Source: Oxyruncus cristatus
Taxonomy: Eukaryota; Chordata; Aves; Passeriformes; Cotingidae
Assembly: GCA_013399855.1 (NCBI GenBank)
Contig: VXAY01001003.1
Location: 696,297 to 760,296, forward strand
DNA: 64,000 bases
Direction of reading: 5' to 3'
Positions 41,633 through 53,574 of the stretch are shown piece by piece (positions within the stretch are counted from its first letter, which is position 1; each line of letters begins with the position of its first letter). The notes under the pieces were generated by a model. The model made no database searches and had not been told where the DNA came from. It saw only the letters and a list, made by a program, of their open reading frames with translations. The translations under genes were made by a program, and so were the position numbers.

Positions 41633-42889
41633 ATTTAAACACATATTCTGTAGCTTATTTTGCCCTGAACTGTACTGATTAAAAGTCCAAACATTGGTTC
41701 TCTAGGTGGCCCACAGTGCCCCAATTAATTTGATTCCCTTCCCTCCCTCAAATAATAAAGGCAGGAAATGTCCCAGAAATGACAACACAGAGTCTGGGAA
41801 AAGAAAGGAAGTGACACTACAGCACCATCCCTGCTGCTCTCCGGGTGATTCCATGGCTCTCCCCTCTCGTGGAGACAAGGATGAGAAGCTTTAGTTCAGT
41901 TCCGTGGGGAACAGGAAGTAAAAGCAGCAGAATTCCTGTTTGTTACTGGAACTGAAGCAGTTACAGCATTCCCTCTGCCTGCTCCCACAGGCCCAGTCCT
42001 GGCAGAGCCACAGCAGGATCCCCAAAGCACCCGGACCTGCCCGTTCCCCAAGATCCCAAACGCCAGGAGGAACGGATTCCCCTCTGGACCAGCAGTAAGT
42101 TGGAGTTTCCTTTTGTTCTGGAAGTGGAATTGCACACGGGTTCATCAGGCACCAGGGGTTGGGTTTGGTTACTTTTCTGAGCTCCAGCCCCTTTCCAGGC
42201 TGTGCCCCCTGGCAGGGAAGGGCAGAGCCAGGCAATCACACACGGAGAAAGGGAAAAGCCTTGTCCTTCCCTTTGACCTTCCCTTCCTTTCAAGACAGAT
42301 GTGTGAACAGCACCTGAGTCACTAACACTGGTTTTCTTTTTACATGGTTTTCCGAAGTGTAAAAAAATACATTTTTTGCCTTGTTTCTGTGTCTGGGGAA
42401 TCCTCCAGAGCAGGACCTTGTTTGGGTGGCCTGCGATGGAGACACTGCACTGGGGCTGGACGTGCTGCTGTGGGCAGGGAGTGTTCCCACAGGCAGGATC
42501 TGGTGTGTTGGGGATGGAAGATCCCACAGTTCTCTCCTTCGGGGAGCCCAGGGAGCTCCACCCCAGCCCTGGGGCCTGTGCTGAGCCCTCACTCTGCACG
42601 TGCAAGGTTCCTGATGCATCTTTACCTAACAACAACAACAAAACAGTTGCCAAAATAAGCTGCATGTAGTGTCATCTAAACATCAGGAACCCTAATTTAC
42701 AGGAGGAAGTTCTTGCAATGTTGCTAAATGAGACTCTCACTGCAGTTCAGAGACCAGAGACACAGTTATGCTGAAGGGACAAGGAAGGACATTACAGAAG
42801 ATGCTTCATGTTCTTCAGTCTTTCCAGTCACGGGAGAAAGACAGGAAAACAACAAGAATGACCCCTCCCCCTGGACCCCTTCCCCTTCC

Positions 42890-42890
42890 N
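42890..42890. other. Single ambiguous base
   Basis: One N within the NEO1 3' UTR, in a C/T-rich stretch. It may mark a heterozygous or low-quality position. Confidence 0.99.
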
Positions 42891-43514
42891 ACGAGCCTTT
42901 CAAATTACATTTCAATTCAAACAGACTGGTAATCTCACAGTGATGAGAGGAGAAAGTCAGGCTTTTAATAATTATAATATAAAAATAATAAAAAAAGCTT
43001 ACAAAGAGCAGTGCAGCATCCCAAAAGGCCATGGATTAACTGCCAGAAGGGGACGTAATTATACGCAGAATAAAAAACAAAACAGAACAACCCACACTGG
43101 CAATGAATTTCCATACACAATAGAACAAGCAGTCAAACCTCAGCCTAGGCTGTGGAAAACAACAGTTTCTCCCTTTTTTTTTTTTATTACAATATTTTTT
43201 CCTTTTTATAAAAAAAGATAAAATAAAAACACAAATAAAATTGTACATAAATGCCAATGTCCAACACTGAAAAGGCAGGGCAATCACACCACTGAGACAA
43301 AACCTGACCAGAACAAAACTAACGGCGAGTCCGTTTGCTTTCCTTGTGTCTGGAGTCCAGCCTGGCGTGTCCCATCCTGCCTGGCCCACAGGGGACTGGA
43401 ATTCACTGGGCCATGACTTCGCTGCAGGACGGTGACACACAGGTCCCCTCTGGTTGGTTCCTCTCCTTCCCACATTGCTCTCATGTGCTGTCCCTCTTCC
43501 TGGTTTGTTGTTTG

Positions 43515-43561
43515 TTTTTTCTTTTCCTCTTTTTTTTTTCCTTTTTTTTTTTTTTTTTTTT
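43515..43561. repeat. Poly-T/pyrimidine tract (poly-A on the NEO1 strand)
   Basis: T-rich tract with a terminal T20 run. In NEO1 mRNA this would be a purine-rich, mostly A tract about 80 bases after the stop codon. Confidence 0.93.
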
Positions 43562-43641
43562 CCCTCTGTACAATTCCTTGTGTTCCAAGGCTGAGTCCCA
43601 CGACTTGCGGAGCGGTTTGGAGTCATGTCCCGGGGAGGTGG

Positions 43642-43725
43642 TCACGCCGTGGTGATGGCATTGAGGTCCTTCATCAGTCCTTCCAGGTGGGCCATCTCTT
43701 TGGTCAGCTCATCCGGCTCGTAGGT
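43642..43725 (-). CDS. NEO1: NEO1 last coding exon: P3 motif and stop
   Basis: Twenty-seven codons and TGA (43642-43644), phase 0, after acceptor CCCCAG. The product is [20 protein letters not shown] followed by LNAITTA, the conserved C-terminus of neogenin. It is the P3 motif shared with DCC, a helical segment used for receptor self-association and for binding kinases such as FAK (family knowledge). The first residue is T where I recall S in human. The plus-strand 3' UTR follows at once. Confidence 0.97.
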   Translation of the reverse strand, partial: TYEPDELTKEMAHLEGLMKDLNAITTA

Positions 43726-45635
43726 CTGGGGAGAGGCAGAGGGTTACTACACGGGGCCTTGGCTCTCCTTAGGGAGGGACAGGGCAGGAAGCACGGAGGA
43801 ATGGTCAGGGACTGCTGTGGGATACGGCCCTGACTCAGCAATAACCACACGTGGATTTAGCCGCAGTTACAGGAATTAATAACTTGAAACAACACCCTAA
43901 GGAGCGGCTGGAGCTGTGTCGGGGGTGTTAAGGTGGATATCAGGAAAAGGTTCTTCCCCCAGAGGGGGGTTGGGCACTGAACAGGCTCCCCAGGGCCATG
44001 GGCATGGCCCCAAGGCTGACAGAGCTCAAGGAATGCTTGGACAACACCCTCAGGGACATGGTGGGATTGTTGGGTGTCTGTGCAGGACCAGGAGCTGGAC
44101 TGATGATCCCTGTGGGTCCCTTCCAGCTCAGCATATTCTATTCTTTGATTTTATTTTGAGAGCAGCTCCTTGGGCAGTTGTGGTTCAGAGCCCCACTGAA
44201 TAAACCATGACCAGCTGATCTGTTTCCTTGTCTCAACCCCTGAAGGGAACAGCTCCCTTTGAACCAGAGCAGGCAGTTTAGAAAAGTCTTCCCAGCTTAA
44301 CTGGAAAAAAGGTCGAAGGCATCACTTCAACAGAAGTGTTTTGAGAATCATGATCCTCACTGGAATCAGAGTTTCAGGCTCAGAGGTCCAGTTCCAGCTG
44401 TACTGATGAGCCATCACCACTGATCAGGCCTGTGTGCACACAGACACCATGAACCACAGCCTCTCCAAACCTTTCCTGACCATGTCCTTCCCACTTCTGT
44501 GCAGTTTTCAACCCTGGCCCTGCTCTCACTTCCTTTCCTTCTAGAGACAAACCTTCTCCTCATTTAAATGGCAGTGGACTTCCAGTTTACCAAACATCTG
44601 GACTGTACCAGAAAATCATCCCTGCCCTGGGTCCAACACATTATGTGCAAACTACTGACAATGATAAACAGCAGCAGCTGAAAGAAAACTCATTCCTACA
44701 GACTCTCCTAAAAAAACAGAGTTAATTCAAATCACTGCATAGCTCTAAACCATATAATTCAACTCATCATTTAATTTTCAAAACTCATACTTGAACTAGC
44801 AATTTAATTTAACTAGTATTTTGTGTGATGCCTCTACCTTGTACTAATTTATCCATGAAGAAATTTATAATGGCTCTATTTAAATATTACCAATTTGTTG
44901 ATGGATAAACTAATGACTAAGGGTTTGGTACTGACCAAACAAAACAAACAAAGCAGGAGTGACATCTAGACAGAAGGGCAAAAGGGCACCAGATCCAGTT
45001 TCTAGACCAGCACATGCAGAAATAAAATAAAGAGAGCAACTAAAACATGTGACAAATGGAAAGGACAATGAGGAAAAAAAGTAAAATAAATTCAAAATAA
45101 GCATTTCCTGTAGCAGTGATCAGAGCTAATACCTCTGTGATACTAAAGACTAATATATGATTCTAGTGATCCAGTAGCTACTGGAGAAACTTCTTGCCTT
45201 GCAATTTGAAAGGAAAACAGCTCTTCCAGTGCTTCCCACCCAAAACATCCTCAACATCCTAAACAGCTGCTCCCAAAAGCAGCCCAACAGATGGTTGCAT
45301 CTTTCCCAAAAGTCAGAACGCTCACAGGAGAATCTACAAACATATTTGGGATGATGCTTACAACACATTGGCATTAGTGCCAAATGTTCCATGTGCAGTG
45401 ACACTGGGAATGCTATGCAGCAGCAGCGCTGGAACAGTACCCTGCCCTGTGCAGAAGGTGCTTCTCCTGTATTTTTATATGGATTCACAGGGAATGGACG
45501 TGTTGGAAATCTGGAGCCTCTGCCTTTGAAAGTGTCAGCACAGAATTCCTGAGGTTTCCAAGTGTGACACAAATAAGGAGAGCCCCCCCAGTCTGTGAGC
45601 ACTGCAAGGCCAGGCCTGGCAGTGGAAGTACCTAC
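43726..45635 (-). other. NEO1: NEO1 intron before last exon (1.9 kb)
   Basis: Contains a CR1 copy (43901-44150), then AT-rich sequence. I see no exon. Confidence 0.85.
43901..44150 (+). mobile_element. CR1 LINE, truncated 3' end
   Basis: GGATATCAGGAAAAGGTTCT, TTGGGCACTGAACAGGCTCC, CCAGGGCCATGGGCATGGCC, and CCTGTGGGTCCCTTCCAGCT followed by ATTCTATTCTTTGATTTTAT are typical of a CR1 subfamily. The copy is antisense to NEO1. Confidence 0.85.
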
Positions 45636-45772
45636 GCTTTCCGAGTCCTCCAGCATCCGGGTGGTCTCCTGCACGTCGGGGGCACTGGGAACGACCACGG
45701 GCATGGGAGGGCGAGTCCTTCCCAAAGTGCCGATGGATGCAGTCTTCACCGAGTGAACGGCGTGGGGGGGAG
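45636..45772 (-). CDS. NEO1: NEO1 cytoplasmic exon with Pro-rich segment
   Basis: The exon has 137 bp, phase 1 to phase 0. The product is [20 protein letters not shown] followed by [20 protein letters not shown] and LEDSES. The VKTASIG and [10 protein letters not shown] elements are shared with mammalian neogenin, and VKTAS with DCC. The start differs from mammals (PPHA for the LNHH I recall). The donor is GTAGGT; a second GT five bases downstream (GTACTT) would shift the frame. The segment lies in the cytosol just before P3. Confidence 0.95.
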
Positions 45773-46309
45773 CTGGAAACCAACGGTCAGAGAGTCAGGC
45801 CTCGGGGAATTGGTTCCTGGGCTTAATCAGAAAGCTCCTGAGAGGAGGAGAGTAAGGACAGCGGGGAACGGCCTTAAACTGAAGGAAGGCAGCGTTAGAT
45901 GGGATACTGGCAAGGAATTCTTCCCTGTGAGGGTGGGGAGGCCCTGGCACAGGTTGCCCAGAGAAGCTGTGGCTGTCCCACCCCCTGGAAGTGTCCAAGG
46001 CCAGGTTGGATGGGTTGGATGGCAGGGGTGGGACTGGATGAGCTTTAAGGTCCTTCCAACCCAAACCATTCTATCAATTCTATGATGAAGAAAGATTGTA
46101 TTAGAGGAAAATGAACACTTACATTTTGGAGTGTTGCACCTGAATTTTTGTCTTAATTTATGTACAGAAAAAGGCCTTGAACATGACACCAACAAAACTC
46201 ACTGCAGCCTCTGACACACTTCCTTTGATGCCCAACTCCACCCCCCGTACCTCAAGGCCCTTCCTGGTTAAAGTCCCCCTGTTTTGGCAGCAGTGCCCGT
46301 CCCCCTCAC
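45773..46309 (-). other. NEO1: NEO1 intron (0.54 kb) with CR1
   Basis: A short intron, almost half of it a CR1 3' end. Confidence 0.9.
45838..46085 (+). mobile_element. CR1 LINE, truncated 3' end
   Basis: AGGCCCTGGCACAGGTTGCC, AGAGAAGCTGTGGCTGTCCC, CCCTGGAAGTGTCCAAGG, TTTAAGGTCCTTCCAACCCA and terminal CAATTCTATGATG. It is antisense to NEO1. A segment with GTGTCCCTGCCC is missing, so there is an internal deletion. Confidence 0.9.
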
Positions 46310-46564
46310 CTTGCTGGGTCAGCAGGGGGGTGCTGGGCAGGGCAGGGTCGTAGGAGGCCCCGGCCGGGGGCACCGCGGGCACCGCGAAGCTCTTGAGCGG
46401 GTGTGACGGGCGGACGTGGGCCGTGGGCAGGCCCTGGGCAGGGTCCTCCTCCTGGGCACTGCCCAGGTACGAGCCCGTGGAGCCCTCGGGGTCCTGGTGG
46501 TCGGTGCCCGACGGGGCCGAGGGCGCCGGCAGCGTGTCCGTGCTGGGCGTGTTCCGGACGGACT
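46310..46564 (-). CDS. NEO1: NEO1 cytoplasmic exon with P2 motif
   Basis: Eighty-five codons, phase 1 at both ends. The product starts [20 protein letters not shown] and continues with [20 protein letters not shown]. It ends with the P2 region [20 protein letters not shown] and [20 protein letters not shown]. The element [14 protein letters not shown] corresponds to the DCC P2 motif (TACVRPTHPLRSFA), an adaptor-binding stretch in the netrin-receptor tail. The exon is GC-rich compared with its introns. The length suits skipping without frame change, but I know of no such variant. Confidence 0.96.
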
Positions 46565-48053
46565 CTGCAACACACACACTGCAGTCACTGGCTGCTCAGG
46601 AACGGCCTCTGGGGCACACGGAAACACAGCAGGCTACTGGGAAGCACCTTTTCCAAGGTCACTGTCACAAGCTACGAAAGGAATTCGGATATAACCCCAG
46701 TTCTGTGTGACTGCCCTGTTTTATGGTGAACAACGGCTGTCTAGTTATAAAATGAGCTGAGAACTGAATGACTCCCCATCTCCACAAAGCCAAATCAACA
46801 GTTCTGCACTGAAACAGCTCCTCGTAGTAAGTCCTCGGATAAACAGCAGAGAACACAAACCTTCATTCTCCTTCTGCCCTTGAACGTCTCACAGTACTGG
46901 CATTTGTAACCAAAGTTGTAATTTAAGGTTCACACCAAGCACTGGTGCAGGCACAGGAGCCTGGTTTTTTTCTGAGACAGGCTTGAAATCCATTTACTTG
47001 GAGTCACAGAATGGTTTGGGTTGGAAGGGATCTTAAAGATCATTTAATCCCACCCCCTGCCATGGGCAGGGACACCTTCCACTAGCCCAGGTTGCTCCAA
47101 GCCCCGTCCAACCTGGCCTTGGACACTTCCAGGGATGGGGCAGGCACAGCTTCTCTGGCCAACCTGGGCCAGGGCCTCACCACCCTCACAGGGAAGAATT
47201 TCTTCCTAAGAATTTCCTCCTACTTGCTGAAAGCTCAAGCTCAAATGAAATTCCAGCCTTGCTGTGTTTGCAACACGCTCCACGCTGACCTAAGAGAACA
47301 ATGAGATGGAATCTTACATTGAGGGCATCGTGATCCTACTTGGAGCACAGGCAGGGAAGGATCTGGGTTGTGGGAGCTGTCACTTCCCTGGTATAAACCT
47401 CTGCCTCTCACATATTGCCTCCCTGTGTCCTTGGAGCCTCGGGAATTGTTCTCATAAGGAAACAACACTTTTGGCTGTGACACCACAGAACGTTGACCTT
47501 AAGCTAGAAAAGCTCAGAGTTCCCTCCAACTCAACATGTTACCCACGTGCAATTTAGTAACTGTGTGGCACTGGAGACATTGCAGAAACTACTGCAATTC
47601 ATTGTGCTGCAAGCCTGAAAACGCTGCATGGAAATCACCCCCATTTTCTGTGTCCCTCAGGAAGGTTAAGGAATGTCTTGGTAGCCAAGGCTGGACCTTT
47701 CTCCTCTCTTGGTTTTAAATGGAACTAACGAGGGAAAAAGTTGTCATGTTAGGTAGCTCAGATTTAACCCGGTGTTCCAGGGCTGAAGGCTTTGGCATAA
47801 GGAATCCCCCTGTTTGTAGCTGTGTATAAAACACGGAGCCTCCTTTTCCAGGGCCACCATCACGTATCTCAAGGATCTGCACAAGAAAGCTCAACCTATC
47901 CAGGCCTTTGTCTGTACCTAAGCCCACGGAACCCACATCCTTAACCCTCATGGAACAGCACAGTGGGGACTGACCGACTTTTAGGCTTCGCTTTCCACAC
48001 GTTTCACTCCCGGTTCCGTTAAAGCAACACGTCCCTGGTGGTTTGTGTCTCAC
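46565..48053 (-). other. NEO1: NEO1 intron (1.5 kb)
   Basis: Contains a CR1 3' end (47002-47210) in sense orientation. Nothing else is recognised. Confidence 0.85.
47002..47210 (-). mobile_element. CR1 LINE, truncated 3' end
   Basis: Reverse-oriented CR1 end: CACAGAATGGTTTGGGTTGG, AAGGGATCTTAAAGATCATT, CCCCCTGCCATGGGCAGGGA, and on to CACAGGGAAGAATTTCTTCC. It is one of the best conserved copies in the window and the only clear one in the NEO1 sense direction. Confidence 0.93.
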
Positions 48054-48212
48054 CTGTGGAATTGGCCCTGTCTGAGTGGGACAAGGCTGTGCCCAGGGGC
48101 CAGGGGCTGGGCTGGTGGTGGAGGTAGCTGCGGGTTGGAGAGGCGAGGCTGCCGGAGTGGAAATGGTGGTGGGGGTTATCGAGTGAATGGATGGGATGAG
48201 CACTAATCACAG
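48054..48212 (-). CDS. NEO1: NEO1 optional cytoplasmic cassette exon (53 codons)
   Basis: The exon is exactly 159 bp, phase 1 at both ends. It encodes [40 protein letters not shown] and [13 protein letters not shown] in the cytoplasmic tail between P1 and P2. A 53-residue optional segment in this part of neogenin is known from mammals, and the size and phases here fit it, so skipping would keep the frame. It is His/Pro/Ser-rich with no recognised domain. The acceptor is CCACAG and the donor GTGAGA. Confidence 0.96.
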
Positions 48213-51108
48213 CTGTGGATGAACACAAGACAGAGAAACACTTAACACACACACACTGTTGTGGACTGAAAGGCAACACATCCCTCCCTTCCCCACACGG
48301 ACACTCGGCAGGGGAGCCAGACCCTCAGCAGGTTCACAATCCACCTTAAACTCCTGGGTCATCAGACCTGAATCATATACAGGACAAAAACATCACCTGA
48401 TTACAGGCCAAAAAGCAGCACCACCAACTTAAGTCACATCGGGATGCACTGTTTGATTTCAAGGAAGAGAAAAATTCAGATGAAAAACAGAGAGAATACA
48501 GATCTACTATCCACATATAGTGTGTTGAGAAAATGTGGTGTGTTAAAAAAGAAACAGCCCTTTGCTTCCTAATATCCTTCCAGGATTTTTGTATTTCAGT
48601 AGTCAAAGAAGGAGCTCACTTGGTGCACACCATTACTGCAAATTATGCTAAAATGGAAGAGACTGACTTATCCTAAATTAGTCCCTAAGAGGTAAATAAC
48701 TAGATCTGAGTGCTCCAGTGGGGGGGAAGCCATGGGAAGGTGTCTGCAGGCTCAGAGTTAAATGCATGGAATGGTCCTGGTGGTGCTTCCTGAGAAAGGG
48801 CCTCACACACCACTGTGAGCTTCCTATGGAGCTTCTGCAAAGTCTAAATGACATTATATTAATGTTTCCAGTTACTATAAAACACAAACCTACTGCTGGA
48901 GGCCCTCAGAGCTCTTGAAAACAGGATAAAAAGTCAAAGTCACTGAAATGACCTCAAGCCCTGAGGCAACAGCAGATCTTGCACCTCCTTCGTCATCCCA
49001 CCTGCCCCAGCCAGCTGTGCCTGGGCCTGGTTTGTTCTCCCTGGGCAAGGCAATGGCTAAGAAAGAGAGGGAATCAGGCAGGCTTTTCCAGGGAACACAG
49101 CAGGGCTGGCATCACAAAGGGCTGTCAGAGCTGGGGCTGCTGCTGTAGGGAAACCACATCCACGGCTGTGTCTGCCACAATTATCACATCAGCCTGAACA
49201 CACCAGCAGCTACAACTGGAATTACTGCCTCCCTAAAATGTGTATCACCTCTGTGATCCTCTCATCCTGCATGGGACTGATGGGTTGTTGAGTGTCTTTC
49301 CTGAGAGTTTTCCCTTTGCTACACTGTTTTTATGGAGCATCTTGTGATCCTGTATGAGTTTATCTTACCCTGTGCGCGTCCAGTGCTGCATTCCATATAG
49401 AGAAAAACACTTAGGAGAGTGCAAGGTAACACTTATTGCTGCCTCAGTCTGTTATGGGGTCACCCAGGTCTGCATCCATCGTGTCCTAGTGCCTGGCACG
49501 GGACAGGAACTCCACAGAATCCCACAGCTCAGCGTCCGTGTTGGACACCACGTCTGACACAGACCAACTTTGAAGGAACTAATCAGAGTAAGGATTATTA
49601 GTGTAAAACTGCATCCTCTGCTCCCTCCTTGTACATGGAAAACTAAGAGACAACAAGGAACATCAGACTGCTCATTGTAAAACCAAGAAAAGAGATGCTA
49701 CTCTTGTAAAAAGGTCGTAGAACAAGAAAACAGTTGAAAATTCACAAACTGGGCTTATCAGGTCACCAGGACACCTGAAAAAGCAGGTGGAGAGGAAGAA
49801 AACCAAGTGCTCACTTCAGGAATTAAAGTAAAAAGTTATGAGGTGGGAACAGAAGGGACTGATCCAAAATCATTCCTTAATAACACGAGGGGCGGTGGCA
49901 GCAGTTACCTGGCTACAGGTGGAACATGAACACAGCTCAGGGAAGTCTAAAGCTCAGCCCAGGGGAGCTCAGTGTAATTTCACTTCCCAGTTCTGCCCAT
50001 GCACGTTGACTCTTGTGCTTGTTACTTGTGTTCTCACACAGGGTTTCAGTCTGGCTGCTCAGAGGTTCAAGCCAAGTCCCTTTCCATCTTGGAAGTGCCC
50101 ATTTCCAAACTAGATACACTGTTTAATTCTTAAAGTATTTCATCACAGTAATAGTAGCAGTTTTGGTACCAGAGAAGGATCACTGCAGACAGGGGTAAAC
50201 ACAGCCCCTCAGAAAACAGTGAGCACGACTCCTGCAAAAGGAAGTCACTGATCTCAGAGTTTCAAATCAGTAAATATGTCAATAAAGGGAACCAGTTAAA
50301 ACAGGTGAGTTTTCAAAAAGGCTCCCCTCCAGAGGTCAAATACTAAGCTGCTGCTGAGGGAAGGCTCTTGTATGGACTGAAAGATGGTTACAGATACAAA
50401 ACCAAGGAAGGGGCTTGATGGTGGATTTTCAAGACAGAGGAGAGTGAGCAGCAGATCCCAGGTAGCAGTGCCAGCCCTGGCTTTAATCAATTCTTCTTCT
50501 CAGTGAGCCAGACATGGAGGCAATCAGAGAAATCTTCCCCTTTGTCAGTAATTTTAAGGGGTAGGCAAATGCCATTCTAGTGGCCAGGAGCTCCAGAAGG
50601 GCCTCACAGGGCTGAGCAAGAGGGCAAAGATTCCAAGGAGCTTGTAGTAAAGTCAAGAGACACAGGGCATGGAGCAGCTGCCTCGTGAGGGGAGGCTAAA
50701 AACAAGGGCTGGAGAGGAGAATCTGACACATGGAGCAGCTCTCTCCAGCTCCTGTGGGACAGCTGGGCACTGGCAGAGTTCAAGGGGAACGGGTAGAGAA
50801 AGCAGCCAAGCCCACAGGCTCTCCTGGGGAGGCACCAGAATGGGACAGACACTGGACACACTCCTGACTCTCTCCCACTCCTCACTCCAATGGAGCTGCT
50901 CCTTTTTCCCTTTTCCCTTGGTCTAACTCTGCCTTTCCCATAAGGGGCTCTGGGGTCTCCTTGGAGCCGCTCCCACTGCAGAGAGGCTGCAATTGCTCAG
51001 GAGCAGTGAGCAGGAAGGCAGGTGTGGGTGTCCCTGTTTGTGGCTTCAGTGTGGCTGGTTTGGGTGCTCCCCACTCCAGGAGCCAGGAATGGGGGGCTGG
51101 TGACTTAC
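48213..51108 (-). other. NEO1: NEO1 intron upstream of the cassette exon (2.9 kb)
   Basis: The longest intron of the cytoplasmic part, next to the optional 159-bp exon. I see no clear interspersed repeat or exon. Confidence 0.8.
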
Positions 51109-51201
51109 GCTGAGGTGGTTGAGAATCAAAAGGCATCATCATCTTGGGCCTCATCCCCCTCCTTCCTGCCAGCGTGGACATGCTGTCCTCGGACTCGTGT
51201 C
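51109..51201 (-). CDS. NEO1: NEO1 cytoplasmic exon (31 codons)
   Basis: The exon has 93 bp, phase 1 at both ends. It encodes the end of RGHESED, then [20 protein letters not shown] and DSQPPQ. The pattern SMSTL...RR...MMPFD is shared with DCC (SMSTL...MIPMD), so it is an old element of the family. The residues are basic and may lie near the membrane. The acceptor is CCTCAG and the donor GTAAGT. Confidence 0.96.
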
Positions 51202-51755
51202 CTGAGGGAGGAACACCAGGGTTACTGACCTGCAGCTCCTGTGGCACCCGAGCACTTCAACCCCCCTCTCTCTAGTCCCGTTTGCAGATCTGGGAGTCAC
51301 AACTGAGAAAAACAGCTCTTTCATCCTCCACTGGAAGGTGAGAAGAGGCCAATTATTTGGTACTGGAGAAACTCTCCAGGCCCCAATACAAACTTGACCT
51401 TCTGGCAGTGCAGCTGTGGGCTAAAAGGATGTCACACACAACAACACACGAGTTTTGTGTGTGACACACAAACTCTCACGAGTTCATTTGGATGATCTTG
51501 TTGGATGATCTTCCAATTGCTAATCGGTATTTACCAAGAGAAAGTAATGATTTGACTCCTGGGCACTCAATTTCCTCACTACAACACGTGACCCATCCTT
51601 TTCAGGGAGTCTTAGAAACTAGGAACAAACCCAATTACTACTTGAAAAATGAGAACAAAAAAGAGTAACTAAGTAATATCTCAATAAAGTGATTTCACCA
51701 CTCAGAGTCAAAGGTATTTAACACCTCACAGCCAAAGCACTTGTTGATCTCTCAC
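51202..51755 (-). other. NEO1: NEO1 intron (0.55 kb)
   Basis: Contains a 13-bp tandem repeat (51488-51513) and, just before it, an imperfect GTGTG/CACAC inverted repeat. I see no exon. Confidence 0.85.
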
Positions 51756-51994
51756 CTCTGTAGGAATTCCGCCTCTGATGGATATTGCTGTCCATGGAAT
51801 TGTCAACCGGGGTGATGTCTTGGGAGTTGCGAGGGATTGGGGTGTCTGTCATGATGGGATTGGGATCTGGAGACTTATCAATGGGTTTGAGCTCCAGTCT
51901 CTCGTGATGGATCCAAAGGTCAGGAGGCTTGACATCTTTGGAGTTCCCTTTGTACTTGTGGGAACCGTTCACTGATTTGCAGGCAGCTCGTTTC
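51756..51994 (-). CDS. NEO1: NEO1 juxtamembrane cytoplasmic exon with P1 motif
   Basis: The exon has 239 bp, phase 2 to phase 1. Its first base completes the Lys of the stop-transfer KKKR. It encodes [20 protein letters not shown] and [20 protein letters not shown], then [20 protein letters not shown] and [20 protein letters not shown]. The P1 motif [16 protein letters not shown] matches [19 protein letters not shown]. In the family, P1 is a docking site for cytoplasmic partners. The acceptor is CTCCCAG and the donor GTGAGA. Confidence 0.97.
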
Positions 51995-53574
51995 CTGGGA
52001 GGGAAAACAAAGGAGATGTTCTTCGGTGTTCTCAGGTGGCCTCACCTGTTGAAAAGGTTCTCCCTCACATCTCGTGTCCACCTGAGCAGAGCCTTCCCAC
52101 CGGGCAGGACGCTCTCAACACGAGCCCAGCCGACATCTCAAAGCACGTCCTGCAACTCTGATGCCATGACCTTGTCCCCAGTGTCCCCACATCCTGCAGG
52201 CCTGTGCTCTGCAGCCCAAGCTTGCACTGACAGAAATGGAGTTTGCAGCATTTGTGGTTGTTAAGAGAACACTGCAGCCATGAAGTGAGGGTGCACCACG
52301 CTGTGCCCCTGCGCCGGGCTCAACCTCCAGCAAGAGCTGGAGAGGGAGGGTGAAAGAGCCAATTATCCCAACAGGATGGTGAACAGTGAGGATCAGTGAC
52401 AGGAACATCACTTTCAGCACTGCTCAGACTGAGGAGGTTTTCAGGGCTGTTGAACAGCAGCAACCTATGGTGAAGCAGGGATTTGGCATGGTGGAATTCG
52501 GGAAAAGGAAAATGCAGAGTTCCAGCACTGCCCTCCACACTTGCCCCTCACAGTGATGGGGGAAGCTGTTCCCTCTGGGTGACACAACTGCTAGAACTGG
52601 CTCAGGTATGGCTCAGTAACAGCAGGCAGAGCCTCCCACGGAGGTGACTCCCAGCCAGACGTGCTCCCACGTCCTGCTCTGACCCAGCTGAGCCCCTGGC
52701 ACACAGCAGGAGCGACTCACTGCCAGTTGCTGCTGTGTGTAAGGGAGATGCCATTTAGAAACTGAGGTTTCACAGGGCTATTTCTGCCCTTTGAAAATAA
52801 AAAGCATCTCTGGGGAACAGGCCCATCCGCATTGCCCTCTCCCAAGCACACCCCCAGCTGCCAGATATTCCCACATCCCTGCTCCCTCTCCTGAACAACT
52901 TGCATTTTTGCAGGATGGTTCAGCCTCAGCAAAGCGAGTGGAGATTATCTTCCAAGCCTGGCTTTTAAAAATCTGTTTTGCATAACAGCATCTTTTCAAA
53001 CTTAAAATATAGCTTTCAGCTCCGGTCTTTCAAAGAACGTGAAGAAAGAACCTTCAGGAGCTTGTAAGTGGGAGCACTGCTACTGCGGGCTTGATTTAGG
53101 TGCCCTAATTTGGGGAAGAATTCAGGTACACACCTATATTACGGATTTTGGAGCATTTTCCTGAGGAGTCCAGCACCTGATTCAGATTCCACTCCAGCAA
53201 TCTGTCTAAAAACTGGATATTATCATGCACAGCTTGTCCACCGACTCCACACAGTGAAGGACATGCTGAGAGCAGGAGTGAGAAGCTGCTGAGCTGTGGG
53301 GCTCTCCCAGCTCCAAAGAGATGGACTGGTTCCAGTTTGGAACCAATATTTTAAACAGCAGCTTCTCCTGAAAGAGGGGAGGTGCAGGGACACAGGAGAG
53401 CATTGCCCAGTTTGGGAGTGGACTCTTGATGGTTTGTAACTCTGGAACATCGACTGGGAAAAACAGACCTTCGCCATCTACAGCCTGGAACACTTAAAGG
53501 AATAGACACTAAAAGATGAGATGCCAGGATTGGGTGGGACAGGCAGGGCAGGGCAGGGGCCCCCGAGCTGTTAC
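51995..53574 (-). other. NEO1: NEO1 intron (1.6 kb)
   Basis: Separates transmembrane and P1 exons. I see nothing else recognisable. Confidence 0.85.

Larger units (their letters stand above)
41621..43641 (-). other. NEO1: NEO1 3' UTR
   Basis: The sequence downstream of the NEO1 stop on the minus strand begins with a long purine-rich block (the T-rich run at 43515-43561 on the plus strand) and continues AT-rich without interspersed repeats. Minus-strand AATAAA hexamers are present at 43183-43188 and 41627-41632; the latter gives a UTR of about 2.0 kb. Similar AT-rich, repeat-free sequence continues to about 40.65 kb, so a longer UTR is possible. One ambiguous base is at 42890. Confidence 0.55.
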
